Shown here piece after piece: positions 52,260-61,301 of a stretch of 64,000 bases of DNA (the first letter of the stretch is position 1; the number at the start of each line of letters is the position of its first letter). This stretch comes from Zhouia amylolytica (lineage in GTDB: Bacteria > Bacteroidota > Bacteroidia > Flavobacteriales > Flavobacteriaceae): contig NZ_FPAG01000008.1 in the NCBI RefSeq assembly GCF_900116365.1, positions 186,001 to 250,000 of the forward strand, read 5' to 3'. Under the pieces are notes generated by a model. That model made no database searches. It was not told the origin of the DNA and saw only the letters and a list, made by a program, of their open reading frames with translations. A program made the position numbers and the translations under genes.

Positions 52260-53186
52260 TTATTCAGTAGAGGTTCCGATTTGGTCAATAACACTTTTAG
52301 TATTGATATTTTCTTTTTCTTCCTTAAGACTGTAAAAAACGATCCCCTGGTTAAGTTGAATAAAGTTATTTGCAATGATGGCTAATATTAAAATCAGTGC
52401 ATAAACAATTAATAATATTACCAGGAAAGTTATATTGCTGCCAGGGTTTTGATCAAGATTCTGCTCTGTTAAAACAGAAACGATGACAAAGAAGTAAAGG
52501 AATAAAAAGGGTATAAGCATGACAATACCGATCATTAAATAAAACAGCCAGATAGCTCCTGATGCATGCCAGAATTTCTTGCCGAAAATCAGGCTCATAC
52601 TATATCCAAAACTTTCAAAAACCCCTTTTTTACTATGAATGTATTCAAGAAAAGCACCATTATAAATAAACATAATAATACCAACCATCCAATATACGCC
52701 CACAAAAGTGAACATTAATATTATATAAGGTATTGCGGCTACTATTGCAGTGGGAATCATTAAAAGAATACATACCAGAAAAAAGAGAATGACCTTTCCA
52801 ATGTTTTCCTTGTAAGTAGCTATTATGTCTTTCGTGGAAAAGTTTTTACCATTGGCCTCATAAAGTTTTAAATAAAAAGGCGTAAATGTATAATTTACAA
52901 CTGATATGATGGTAACTATTATAATTAGCAGACTTATTAGCAGGATAAAAACTCCGGCATTTTCATTGGCAAAGTTTTCAAAGTCAACACTGGAAGCCTG
53001 TACCCCTGATAAACCCAGAAAGTCACCAAAAAAGTAGAATCCCATGAATAATACTGCTATGAAAGCAAGGATAAACACACCGTTAATTATAAAGTACTGT
53101 TTAAAGAAATGTTTCCCATTTTGTTTAAGAAAAGCAAAAGTATCAGAGAAAAAATCTCCAAAAGTTCTCGACTTATATAGTTCCAT
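52260..53186 (-). CDS. Integral membrane protein of the MoxR cluster
   Basis: A 308-residue protein with about six membrane helices (near 28-48, 75-100, 130-160, 165-185, 210-240 and 250-280) and no catalytic motif. Similar proteins are annotated as glycerophosphoryl diester phosphodiesterase membrane domain or DUF4013. It overlaps the SpoIIM gene by 14 nt, so translation is coupled. Role unknown. Confidence 0.72.
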   Translation of the reverse strand: MELYKSRTFGDFFSDTFAFLKQNGKHFFKQYFIINGVFILAFIAVLFMGFYFFGDFLGLSGVQASSVDFENFANENAGVFILLISLLIIIVTIISVVNYTFTPFYLKLYEANGKNFSTKDIIATYKENIGKVILFFLVCILLMIPTAIVAAIPYIILMFTFVGVYWMVGIIMFIYNGAFLEYIHSKKGVFESFGYSMSLIFGKKFWHASGAIWLFYLMIGIVMLIPFLFLYFFVIVSVLTEQNLDQNPGSNITFLVILLIVYALILILAIIANNFIQLNQGIVFYSLKEEKENINTKSVIDQIGTSTE

Positions 53187-54150
53187 GTTCTAATTTAAGT
53201 TTTCGGGTTACAATGGTTGGATAAATTAAGTAATAAAAGGATATGGCAGACAATGTAATAAGAATGATTCCAATAGAGAGCCAGTTTGTCATAATATTCG
53301 AATACCTGGTGACATAACCTTCAAGGAATCCTGCTGCAATTGTAAATGGAAATGTGCTGATTAATATTTTAACTCCGTCTTTTATACCTGTCTTAAAAGA
53401 ATTGAATCGACTGAATGTTTTGGGAAATAAAATACTGGCTCCCAAAATTAATCCGGCCGCACCCTCTATCATAATGGCAAAAATTTCCATAGATCCATGT
53501 ATCCAAATACCCCTAACGCTTTCCCATAAAACTCCTTCACTGTGAAACATATATTGAAAAGCTCCTATCATAATACCATTAAAACATAGCACTAAACCAG
53601 TACCTAATCCGCCGAAAACACCAAATAAAAAGGCTTTAATTCCAACATAAAGATTATTTAGGGTGATGCCAATAAAGCTTCCCCAATTACTGCCACTCTT
53701 GTATACAGCCACCGGATCGCCATTTTTAATGTTTTCCTGAGTCATATTCACATAGTGATCTCCTAAAATTAACCTTACAAAGGTATCATCATGAGCTGCT
53801 GATACAGCTCCTATAGCCATAAACGTAATGAATATAAGAAAGGAGTATAATATATATCTTCGATACTGATATACGATTAAAGGAATCTCTGTTTTCCAAA
53901 AATGAACAAATCTGTTCGTATCTTCTCTTTTTGTTTTGTAAATTTTTTGAAAGGCTTTGGCTGCTAGTTGATTGAGGTAGGTAGTTACCTTACTCTTAGG
54001 GTAATAGGTCTGAGCGTAAGACAAATCATTTATGATGTGCACATACAGGGAAGCCAGTTCGTCTGGATCTTTTAATTGATTTTTAAAAATGGCTTTTTCA
54101 AAATCTAGCCATTTTTCTTTATTTTGCTTGATGAACGCAACTTCTCTCAT
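53173..54150 (-). CDS. SpoIIM/DUF95-family membrane protein
   Basis: A 325-residue protein with an N-terminal cytoplasmic helical part (MREVAFIKQNKEKWLDFEKAIFKNQLKDPDELASLYVHIINDLSYAQTYYPKSKVTTYLNQL) and five or more membrane segments. SWGSFIGITLNNLYVGIKAFLFGVFGGLGTGLVLCFNGIMIGAF and WIHGSMEIFAIMIEGAAGLILGASILFP are SpoIIM-family marks. It is the first gene of the MoxR operon and diverges from the RDD gene by only 24 bp. Confidence 0.87.
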   Translation of the reverse strand: MREVAFIKQNKEKWLDFEKAIFKNQLKDPDELASLYVHIINDLSYAQTYYPKSKVTTYLNQLAAKAFQKIYKTKREDTNRFVHFWKTEIPLIVYQYRRYILYSFLIFITFMAIGAVSAAHDDTFVRLILGDHYVNMTQENIKNGDPVAVYKSGSNWGSFIGITLNNLYVGIKAFLFGVFGGLGTGLVLCFNGIMIGAFQYMFHSEGVLWESVRGIWIHGSMEIFAIMIEGAAGLILGASILFPKTFSRFNSFKTGIKDGVKILISTFPFTIAAGFLEGYVTRYSNIMTNWLSIGIILITLSAISFYYLIYPTIVTRKLKLEHGTI

Positions 54151-54174
54151 GGCGAGCTAAGGTAAAAAAATAAA

Positions 54175-54918
54175 ATGACAGAACTACAAATAAATACTAC
54201 CCAAAATGTAAATATAAACTTTACGGCGGCTTCTGTTGGAGAGCGCATACTGGCCTATGCTGTAGATCTGATTATAAAAATAGCATATTCAGTCGTTGTA
54301 TTTCAATTGCTGTTTAATTTGTTTAGCGTAGAGCGGTTCATGATGGGGTGGGATGATTGGTCAAGAATAGCTTTTATATTGATTTTTTTCCTGCCGGTAA
54401 TATTTTATACCTTGGTTTTTGAATCTTTGTTAGAGGGTCAGACCTTAGGCAAACGATTGCTAAAGATAAAAGTAGTGAAGATAGATGGGTACCAAGCCTC
54501 TTTTGCAGATTATATTATGCGGTGGTTCTTTAGAATCATTGATATTAATATGATGGGTGGAATTATTGGTTTGGTAACTGTAATTGTTAATGACAGAAAT
54601 CAACGTTTAGGGGATATTTCGGCTGGAACTGCTGTGATCAGTTTGAAAGACAAAATAACTATCAATCACACTATATTAGAGAAATTATCCGATAACTATG
54701 TCCCTACCTATCCCTCAGTAATCAACCTTTCTGATAATGATGTGCGCATCATTAAGGAAACCTTGCTAACTGCGAAAAAATCATTAGATCATGTTACTTT
54801 GATGAAATTAAAATCAAAGGTTGAAGAGGTGATAGGTGTGAAGGCTGAAGGATACGACACTCAGGTTTTTATAGACACCGTTTTGAAAGATTATAATTAT
54901 TATACTCAGTCCATGTAA
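54175..54918 (+). CDS. RDD-family membrane protein
   Basis: A 247-residue RDD protein: SVGERILAYAVDLIIKIAYSVVVFQLLF at the start with the RDD arginine/aspartate pair, FESLLEGQTLGKRLLKIKVVKIDG, and RDNQR-like NDRNQRLGDISAGTAVI. Three or four membrane helices. It belongs to the SpoIIM/MoxR cluster by position. Its stop overlaps the TRIC ATG by one base. Confidence 0.88.
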   Translation: MTELQINTTQNVNINFTAASVGERILAYAVDLIIKIAYSVVVFQLLFNLFSVERFMMGWDDWSRIAFILIFFLPVIFYTLVFESLLEGQTLGKRLLKIKVVKIDGYQASFADYIMRWFFRIIDINMMGGIIGLVTVIVNDRNQRLGDISAGTAVISLKDKITINHTILEKLSDNYVPTYPSVINLSDNDVRIIKETLLTAKKSLDHVTLMKLKSKVEEVIGVKAEGYDTQVFIDTVLKDYNYYTQSM

Positions 54919-55535
54919 TGTTTTATTATATCGTAGATATTTTAGGAACCATAGCCTTTGCTATTTCAGGGGTTTATGCAGCAATGAATAAGAAGCTCGA
55001 TCCGTTTGGAGTTTTTATTATAGCATTCGTAACCGCAACGGGAGGAGGAACCATCAGGGATATAATTATAGGTAAGACGCCTGTTTTTTGGCTTATCAAT
55101 TATACCTATATGTATGTAATAGTGGGATCAGTGATTTTTGCCATTCTATTTAGAAAACAATTACGATATCTGCGAACTTCTCTTTTTCTTTTTGATACGA
55201 TTGGTATTGGCCTGTATACGGTAGTAGGAGTTGAAAAGGGAATGGAAGCCGGACTTAATCCTTTTATGTGTGTTGTTCTCGGAACTATAACCGCTTGTTT
55301 TGGAGGGGTAGTGCGAGATATACTATGTAATGAGATCCCGGTTATATTTGAAGGAAAAGAAATTTATGCCACTGCCTGCATAATTGGAGGTATTAGTTAT
55401 TTTGTTCTGAATGAACTTCCTATCAAGTCGGATATAATCTATGCTGCACCTATAGCCATAGTAATTATTATTCGATTATTGGCGGTTAAGTATAAGTTAG
55501 CCCTACCTTCTATAGAGAATAAAGAAAAAGATTAA
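54918..55535 (+). CDS. TRIC/UPF0126-type cation channel protein
   Basis: A 205-residue protein with seven hydrophobic helices and an internal duplication. The two glycine-rich kinks GGGTIRDIIIGKTPVFWL (near 35) and GGVVRDILCNEIPVIF (near 120) are the family marks of TRIC (UPF0126) channels, which conduct monovalent cations as trimers. It overlaps the RDD gene stop by one base. Confidence 0.88.
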   Translation: MFYYIVDILGTIAFAISGVYAAMNKKLDPFGVFIIAFVTATGGGTIRDIIIGKTPVFWLINYTYMYVIVGSVIFAILFRKQLRYLRTSLFLFDTIGIGLYTVVGVEKGMEAGLNPFMCVVLGTITACFGGVVRDILCNEIPVIFEGKEIYATACIIGGISYFVLNELPIKSDIIYAAPIAIVIIIRLLAVKYKLALPSIENKEKD

Positions 55536-55555
55536 ATTAATAATGCTAATTGAAA

Positions 55556-56278
55556 TTATTCAATAATCTCTACAGTCATCGAAGCGTTTTCTAATGGCCA
55601 TTCACCAGCATCTGTAGGTAGATTATTAATTTTATCAACCACGTCCATACCTTCAACCACCCTTCCAAAGGCGGTGAAATCACCATCTAAATGATAAGAT
55701 CCAGGATTGCTACATACAATAAAGAATTCATATGGTGAGGCAAATTTATGTGGATTGTCAACTTCACTACTCGGCATGGAGACAACTCCTCTGTGGTGCT
55801 TGAACCCCTTTTTGGTGTCTGGAGGGAGTAAATAACTACCGATTTCTTTCCTTCTGTTAGCAATCTCCCATTCATCAGAATTACCACCCTGAATTATAAA
55901 ATCTTTGACCACCCGATGGAAATAGGTGCCATTGAAATATCCTTTTTTGGTGAGGTATATAAAGTTGGCTCTATGATAGGGGGTTTCTTCAAAAAGGTCT
56001 ATTATAAAACTTCCATATTGAGTGGTTACCTTTACTTTATCTTCTTTATGTTTTTTAGAATATTCAAAGAAAAATTCAATAGCGTTTTCATCAGTAAGTT
56101 TAAATGCCTCTTCTTCTTCTTTTGCAATGGAATCTAACCTTGCTTGTTCCAAAGCTGACGAATCTATGGCTACTTCATTGGCGGAAGCTTTAGATCCCTC
56201 TTTTTTTTCTTTATTCCCGTTGCAGGCACTTAGAATTATTAGTAGTAATATTGTAATAAAGCTATTTTTAAGCATCAT
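55556..56278 (-). CDS. Cyclophilin-type peptidyl-prolyl isomerase lipoprotein
   Basis: A 240-residue lipoprotein (lipobox LSACNGN) with a cyclophilin domain (about 80-240): TTQYGSFIIDLFEETPYHRANFIYLTKKGYFNGTYFHRVVKDFIIQGGNSDE, the catalytic Arg in FHRV, then FASPYEFFIVCSNPGSYHLDGDFTAFGRVVEGMDVVDKI. It should assist folding of envelope proteins. Its start codon overlaps that of the divergent NUDIX gene by two bases (or lies 3 nt further in if the second Met is used). Confidence 0.9.
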   Translation of the reverse strand: MMLKNSFITILLLIILSACNGNKEKKEGSKASANEVAIDSSALEQARLDSIAKEEEEAFKLTDENAIEFFFEYSKKHKEDKVKVTTQYGSFIIDLFEETPYHRANFIYLTKKGYFNGTYFHRVVKDFIIQGGNSDEWEIANRRKEIGSYLLPPDTKKGFKHHRGVVSMPSSEVDNPHKFASPYEFFIVCSNPGSYHLDGDFTAFGRVVEGMDVVDKINNLPTDAGEWPLENASMTVEIIE

Positions 56279-56918
56279 GAAATTTGAAGATTTTAATCAG
56301 TTGGTACCAAAAATAACAAATCTGAAACTTCCTGGCGAAGTATCTCATTATAAAATGGCTCCTCTCCTTCGTAAGAAAGAGTTGGAGGCACTAAAATTTG
56401 ATGAGCAAAATCCCAGAAGGGCAGCAGTACTTTCCCTTTTTTATCCTGATTATAATGGTGTAACAAATTTCATTTTAATATTACGTAAAGAGTATAAAGG
56501 TGTGCATTCAAATCAGGTGGGCTTTCCTGGTGGTAAAGTTGAATTAATAGATGAGAATTTACAAGCCACGGCTTTACGTGAAACAGAAGAGGAAGTAGGA
56601 GTAGATGCAAAAAAGGTAAAGGTTTTTAAGGAGTTATCTGATGTGTACATACCCCCGAGTAACTTTTTAGTAACTCCATTTATGGGCATTACCCACGAAA
56701 CTCCAAAATTTGTTTTAGAAGAACAGGAGGTGGAAGAAATCTTAGAAATCCCAGTGGTCGATCTTTTAAAAGACGAGACAGTGTTCAACAAGAACTTAAC
56801 TACCTCATACGCCAGGAATATAGATGTCCCTGCATTTAAACTCAATGAATATACCGTTTGGGGAGCGACTGCAATGATGCTAAGTGAGGTTAAGGAAATT
56901 ATTAAATCGGTTTATTAA
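56277..56918 (+). CDS. NUDIX hydrolase (CoA pyrophosphatase-like)
   Basis: A 213-residue NUDIX protein from the ATG at 56277; the frame is open upstream but that part is antisense to the cyclophilin gene. The NUDIX box is GGKVELIDENLQATALRETEEEVGVD near 80-105, with the preceding EYKGVHSNQVGFPGG marking the CoA/UPF0035 branch. It likely cleaves coenzyme A or its acyl derivatives to 4'-phosphopantetheine and 3',5'-ADP. The downstream acyltransferase starts 42 nt later. Confidence 0.88.
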   Translation: MKFEDFNQLVPKITNLKLPGEVSHYKMAPLLRKKELEALKFDEQNPRRAAVLSLFYPDYNGVTNFILILRKEYKGVHSNQVGFPGGKVELIDENLQATALRETEEEVGVDAKKVKVFKELSDVYIPPSNFLVTPFMGITHETPKFVLEEQEVEEILEIPVVDLLKDETVFNKNLTTSYARNIDVPAFKLNEYTVWGATAMMLSEVKEIIKSVY

Positions 56919-56960
56919 GAATAAGTTTAGTAGCTTTGCCCTAAGATAAAAGATGGTGTA

Positions 56961-57764
56961 ATGGGGATGTTCAAAAAGAATCCTTTCGGACATATATTGT
57001 TTTTAAAAAAATGGCTTATACGAATCGCCGGTGGGTTAACTCATCAACGGTATCGAGGCTTTAATCAATTGCAAATTGAAGGATCAGATGTTTTAAGAAA
57101 CTTACCGGAAAACGGTGTGTTGTTTGTTTCGAACCATCAAACTTATTTTGCAGATGTGGTAGCGATGTTTCATGTTTTTAATGCCTCATTATCCAATAGA
57201 ACTGATTCTATAAAAAATGTAGGGTACCTATGGAATCCTAAGCTCAATATTTATTATGTAGCTGCTAAGGAAACAATGCGCTCCGGATTATTACCTAAAA
57301 TTTTAGCCTATGCAGGCGCGATAACTGTAGAGCGTACCTGGCGGGAGAAGGGCAAGAATATAAAAAGAGATGTCAATCTTCAGGATACCGAAAATATAGG
57401 TGTAGCCCTGGAAGACGGTTGGGTGATCACTTTTCCACAGGGAACCACTAAGCCTTGGAAGCCTATCAGGAAGGGTACTGCTCACATTATTAAACAGTAT
57501 AAACCTATTGTTGTTCCTATTGTAATAGATGGTTTCAGACGTTCCTTTGATAGAAAAGGTTTAAGAGTTAAAAAGAAGGGGATATTACAATCCATGGTCA
57601 TAAAGGAACCGCTACAAATTGATTACGAAAAGGAAACCGTTGAAGAAATTGTTGAGAAATTAGAATACGCAATTGAACAACACCCATCGTTTCTCAAAGT
57701 AATTCCTGAAGAAGAATTACTGGCATACGAGGAAATGAATAAAACCCGTCAATTCAGGTATTAA
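56961..57764 (+). CDS. Lysophospholipid/1-acyl-glycerol-phosphate acyltransferase
   Basis: A 267-residue PlsC-like enzyme. The acceptor-site motif is FVSNHQTYFADVVAM near 55, a slightly stretched form of NHX4D, and TFPQGTTKPWKPIRKGTAHI near 155 corresponds to FPEGTR. The N-terminal segment is membrane-associated. It should acylate lysophosphatidate or a related lipid in the inner membrane. It follows the CoA NUDIX gene on the same strand. Confidence 0.85.
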   Translation: MGMFKKNPFGHILFLKKWLIRIAGGLTHQRYRGFNQLQIEGSDVLRNLPENGVLFVSNHQTYFADVVAMFHVFNASLSNRTDSIKNVGYLWNPKLNIYYVAAKETMRSGLLPKILAYAGAITVERTWREKGKNIKRDVNLQDTENIGVALEDGWVITFPQGTTKPWKPIRKGTAHIIKQYKPIVVPIVIDGFRRSFDRKGLRVKKKGILQSMVIKEPLQIDYEKETVEEIVEKLEYAIEQHPSFLKVIPEEELLAYEEMNKTRQFRY

Positions 57765-57818
57765 AAGCTATAATTATTAAAATTAATCAGTATTTCGTAC
57801 AAACCTGAGGCTGTGAGC

Positions 57819-58436
57819 TTATACCTCTATTTTCTTTATTTCTTTGTAATTATTTTTTAAACGCTTCATTAAAATTCCATATAACAGGAAATAGATAAGT
57901 AAGAAGATGCCGAGTACAAGTACCGTGGCAATTACCGCTACCATGGCAATCAATAGGTAGTCATTGGTGTGTGCATTTTCATTGAAACTTTCCCATCCAC
58001 CTTTTTGATTTATGTAGGTATAAACAGATGCTATAATAGAGGCAATTCCACCGAGGGACATCATAATAATAATATAGGTTTTTACCGTTTTACGAGCCTT
58101 CATAATCGCATCTAAAAGACCTTTAACAGTGGAGGCAGCGGAAACTTTTTTATAATTGAGGTAAAATCTAATCATATAGTACACGGCTACAATCATGGAG
58201 CCTTTAGTGATAATATCTACAATTTGCGGTAATTTAAATTCATCCCTGGCCGGGTGATAGAATACCGTAATGAGAATACCGACCAAGAACTCTATGGCAC
58301 TTATAATGAAAATCCATTTAATATTAGAAGAAGATTTCTTCCATATCATTTTATATATATCATCATGTGAAAGCCTGGGAAGATCCTTTTCCCTGCTTTT
58401 CCAATCTTTTTTTAACAAATCTAATTCGTCCATCAT
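57819..58436 (-). CDS. Membrane protein co-encoded with an ECF sigma factor
   Basis: A 205-residue protein with a cytoplasmic N-terminus (MMDELDLLKKDWKSREKDLPRLSHDDIYKMIWKKSSSN) and four membrane helices near 40-60, 72-92, 110-135 and 150-190. It overlaps the sigma factor gene by 4 nt. The soluble head facing the cytoplasm and the pairing make an anti-sigma role likely, but it has no zinc or ASD-type motif. Confidence 0.72.
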   Translation of the reverse strand: MMDELDLLKKDWKSREKDLPRLSHDDIYKMIWKKSSSNIKWIFIISAIEFLVGILITVFYHPARDEFKLPQIVDIITKGSMIVAVYYMIRFYLNYKKVSAASTVKGLLDAIMKARKTVKTYIIIMMSLGGIASIIASVYTYINQKGGWESFNENAHTNDYLLIAMVAVIATVLVLGIFLLIYFLLYGILMKRLKNNYKEIKKIEV

Positions 58437-58927
58437 GGGTTCAAAATGGTTTTTAATTTTGTTTTAATCCTGTTCATCTTCACACGTGCGTTAACTTCGC
58501 TTATCCCCAGAGTATCTGATATTTCAGCATAGTTTTTGTCTTCTAAGTATAGGAACACCAGTGCCTTGTCAATGTCGTTTAATTGCTTTATAGCTTTGTA
58601 CATTAACTTTAGCTGCTGTTCTTCCGTATCGTCGTATTGCTCGAATTTTATTTTATGAGATACGCCTTCAAAATCTTGGGTTTGAATCGATCTCTTTGAT
58701 TTTCTATAAAGTGTTATAGCCGTATTTAGGGCTACCCGATACATCCAGGTAGTAAATTTAGCTTCCCCTCTGAACTTAGGATAAGCCTTCCATAACTGAA
58801 TAGTGATCTCCTGAAATAAATCATTATGTGCCGCTTCATTATTGGTATAGATTCTGCATACCTTGTGAACAATATTTTGATTCTTTTCTAAATGAGTAAC
58901 GAAGCTATGTTCAAGTTCTTTGGTCAC
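58433..58927 (-). CDS. ECF-type RNA polymerase sigma factor
   Basis: A 164-residue sigma factor with region 2 (about 20-85, IVHKVCRIYTNNEAAHNDLFQEITIQLWKAYPKFRGEAKFTTWMYRVALNTAITLYRK) and region 4 (about 105-160, LMYKAIKQLNDIDKALVFLYLEDKNYAEISDTLGISEVNARVKMNRIKTKL). It overlaps the membrane-protein gene by 4 nt, its likely partner. Target promoters unknown. Confidence 0.88.
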   Translation of the reverse strand: MTKELEHSFVTHLEKNQNIVHKVCRIYTNNEAAHNDLFQEITIQLWKAYPKFRGEAKFTTWMYRVALNTAITLYRKSKRSIQTQDFEGVSHKIKFEQYDDTEEQQLKLMYKAIKQLNDIDKALVFLYLEDKNYAEISDTLGISEVNARVKMNRIKTKLKTILNP

Positions 58928-59171
58928 TGATTCGGTTTCATGGTTTATAAAGTTAGTAGCTCAATATAAATAAATGTTACAATAGTAAGTGTAAAAACAA
59001 ATATTATTCTTTAAAATAGTACGTTGAGAATGTTTTGAAAGCCTTCTGTAGAAGTCTTATTTGCCTTTAAATTAACCGGTTATGGATGGGGTGTCATCGC
59101 CTTAAAAATAAACGGATTCCTTTTCTTTTAATACCGTATTCTTTAGTATTTTTATATCACAAGAAAACCGT

Positions 59172-60449
59172 ATGAATATTCCCAAAACAAGTACCCCTCG
59201 TATCGTAATAATCGGAGGAGGTTTTGCCGGGATTTCACTGGCAAAAAAGCTTTCAAAAAAAGATGTCCAGGTCGTGATGCTCGACCGACATAATTATCAC
59301 ACCTTTCAACCTTTATTATATCAGGTATCTACCGGAGCTCTGGAACCAGATTCGATAGCTTATCCCATTCGGAAAATCTTATCTCAGTATCGCAACTTTT
59401 ATTTTAGGTTAGCCGATGTTGAAGAAGTACTTCCGGAGCAGAAAAAGGTAAAAACAGATATAGGAGAGTTAGCCTATGATTATTTGGTGATAGCTACAGG
59501 CTCCAAGACCAATTACTATGGAAACCAGTCTATCAAAGAGAATGGTATGGCTATGAAAACGATCCCTCAGTCTTTAAACCTGAGAAGTCTTATACTTGAG
59601 AATTTTGAGCAGGCTTTACTGACCGATAGTATTGATGAACAAGATATGTTGATGAACTTTGTCATTGTCGGAGCCGGACCAACAGGTGTTGAACTTGCAG
59701 GAGCATTAGCTGAAATTAAAAAAGGAATTTTACCTAAAGATTATCCCGATCTTGATACCAGGCGTGTTCAGATCAACCTTATACAGGCGTCTGATAGGGT
59801 TTTACAAGAGATGAGTCCGGTGGCCTCTAAAAAAGCGGAACAGTTTCTGGAAAAACTAGGTGTCCATGTTTGGAAGAACGTATTAGTAACCGGTTACGAT
59901 GGAGAAACCGTTTCCACCAAATCAGACCTTTCCTTTAAAACAGCTACGCTTATTTGGAGTGCGGGTGTAATGGGAGCTACAGTGAAGGGGATGAATGCAG
60001 AAGATTTGATAGTTAAGGGAAATAGAATTAGAGTGAATCAGTATAACCAGGTCGATGGTTACGAAGATATTTTTGCCGTTGGGGATATCGCAGCTATGAG
60101 TACCGAGAAATTTCCGGATGGTCATCCGATGATGGCTCAACCTGCTATACAACAAGGAAAGCATCTTGGTATAAATTTAGAACGTCTGTTGAGTAATAAA
60201 CCGATGAAGCCCTTTAATTATTTTGATAAAGGGTCAATGGCTACGATTGGTAGAAATAAGGCGGTTGTAGATCTTCCGAATTTTAAATTTCAGGGAGTAT
60301 TTGCATGGTTTGTATGGATGTTTATTCATCTTTTCTTTTTGATTGGGTTTAGAAATCGAATGGTCGTGTTTATTAATTGGGCCTATAATTATATTCGATT
60401 TGACAGAGAAGCTCGATTAATTATAAGGCCTTATAAAAAGTCTACTTGA
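59172..60449 (+). CDS. ndh: Type II NADH dehydrogenase (NDH-2)
   Basis: A 425-residue FAD/NADH oxidoreductase of the membrane-peripheral NDH-2 type. FAD site: RIVIIGGGFAGISLAKKLSKK (10-30); NADH site: MNFVIVGAGPTGVELAGALAEI near 163; HNYHTFQPLLYQVSTGAL near 42 and the quinone-proximal AVGDIAAMSTEKFPDGHPMMAQPAIQQG near 305. The C-terminal amphipathic WFVWMFIHLFFLIGFRNRMVVFINWAYNYI anchors it to the membrane. It feeds electrons to the quinone pool without proton pumping. Confidence 0.9.
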   Translation: MNIPKTSTPRIVIIGGGFAGISLAKKLSKKDVQVVMLDRHNYHTFQPLLYQVSTGALEPDSIAYPIRKILSQYRNFYFRLADVEEVLPEQKKVKTDIGELAYDYLVIATGSKTNYYGNQSIKENGMAMKTIPQSLNLRSLILENFEQALLTDSIDEQDMLMNFVIVGAGPTGVELAGALAEIKKGILPKDYPDLDTRRVQINLIQASDRVLQEMSPVASKKAEQFLEKLGVHVWKNVLVTGYDGETVSTKSDLSFKTATLIWSAGVMGATVKGMNAEDLIVKGNRIRVNQYNQVDGYEDIFAVGDIAAMSTEKFPDGHPMMAQPAIQQGKHLGINLERLLSNKPMKPFNYFDKGSMATIGRNKAVVDLPNFKFQGVFAWFVWMFIHLFFLIGFRNRMVVFINWAYNYIRFDREARLIIRPYKKST

Positions 60450-60544
60450 TTTTTGTGAGATGATTTAAAGGCTTTAAAAGATGGCACCTGAAGAATTGAG
60501 AAGTGTTTTTTAGGTTTATCGTTTTAAAAAGATAAATTCAGTTT

Positions 60545-61246
60545 TTATGAGCTGGTTTGTCGCTGAAAATATTTGAATAAGCTTTGTTTGTTTCTTTTTT
60601 CAAAAAGGGCCCCGTTAATTATTAAGAACTGGGCGATTCCGTAAGTGCTCATAACTAAAAGATTGATGTGTTGAATCTCAAAGACAAATTTATTGATGGC
60701 CAAGAGGGAATCTGAGATAAGAAACAAGGTTGCACCCGAAATGGCTAGTTTATAGCTCAAAGGATTAACATATCCTTTGCGTAAATACATAGTCTTTACC
60801 ATTACCATCAGAACAATCACATAAAGAACAATATAGGGAAGTAAACTTCCCGCATTTGGGATTATTAAATATAGCATAGGAGTAGCGAATGCCAACAGAA
60901 TGGCTGTAATGGTTAAAAATCTTCTGAAATTAAAAAACTTCGTTTTAAAGAAGGCACTTATGTACATTATATGTGCAACGAAAAAGGCAAGAAGTCCTAA
61001 AATAAAGTAAGACTCATTCATCAACAGGAAAACATCTCCTATAAGAGAAAATAGAAGGGCCAGCAGTATAAAATTTGACAGATGGGTATATTGTTTCTTA
61101 TTTAAGATAACATAAAATCCCAGGGAAATAGTCAGGAGAGGCTTGGTTATATATCTAAAGGAATAAAATTCATCAAAATTACCTGTAATGAGTTCTAATG
61201 TTAATAAGATAAAATAGATGACCGTGAATACAACAGCATTCTTCAT
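60545..61246 (-). CDS. Lysoplasmalogenase (YhhN family)
   Basis: A 233-residue integral membrane protein of eight hydrophobic helices. The family core includes YITKPLLTISLGFYVILNKKQ near 30, SLIGDVFLLMNESYFILGLLAFFVAHIMYISAFF near 70-103, and SGATLFLISDSLLAINKF near 175. YhhN/TMEM86 proteins hydrolyse lysoplasmalogens. Single gene converging on ndh. Confidence 0.82.
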   Translation of the reverse strand: MKNAVVFTVIYFILLTLELITGNFDEFYSFRYITKPLLTISLGFYVILNKKQYTHLSNFILLALLFSLIGDVFLLMNESYFILGLLAFFVAHIMYISAFFKTKFFNFRRFLTITAILLAFATPMLYLIIPNAGSLLPYIVLYVIVLMVMVKTMYLRKGYVNPLSYKLAISGATLFLISDSLLAINKFVFEIQHINLLVMSTYGIAQFLIINGALFEKRNKQSLFKYFQRQTSS

Positions 61247-61301
61247 AGTGTTATGGTAATAGTTAAAGGACGATTCTAATATACCTTAAATTCATCAAAA
61301 A

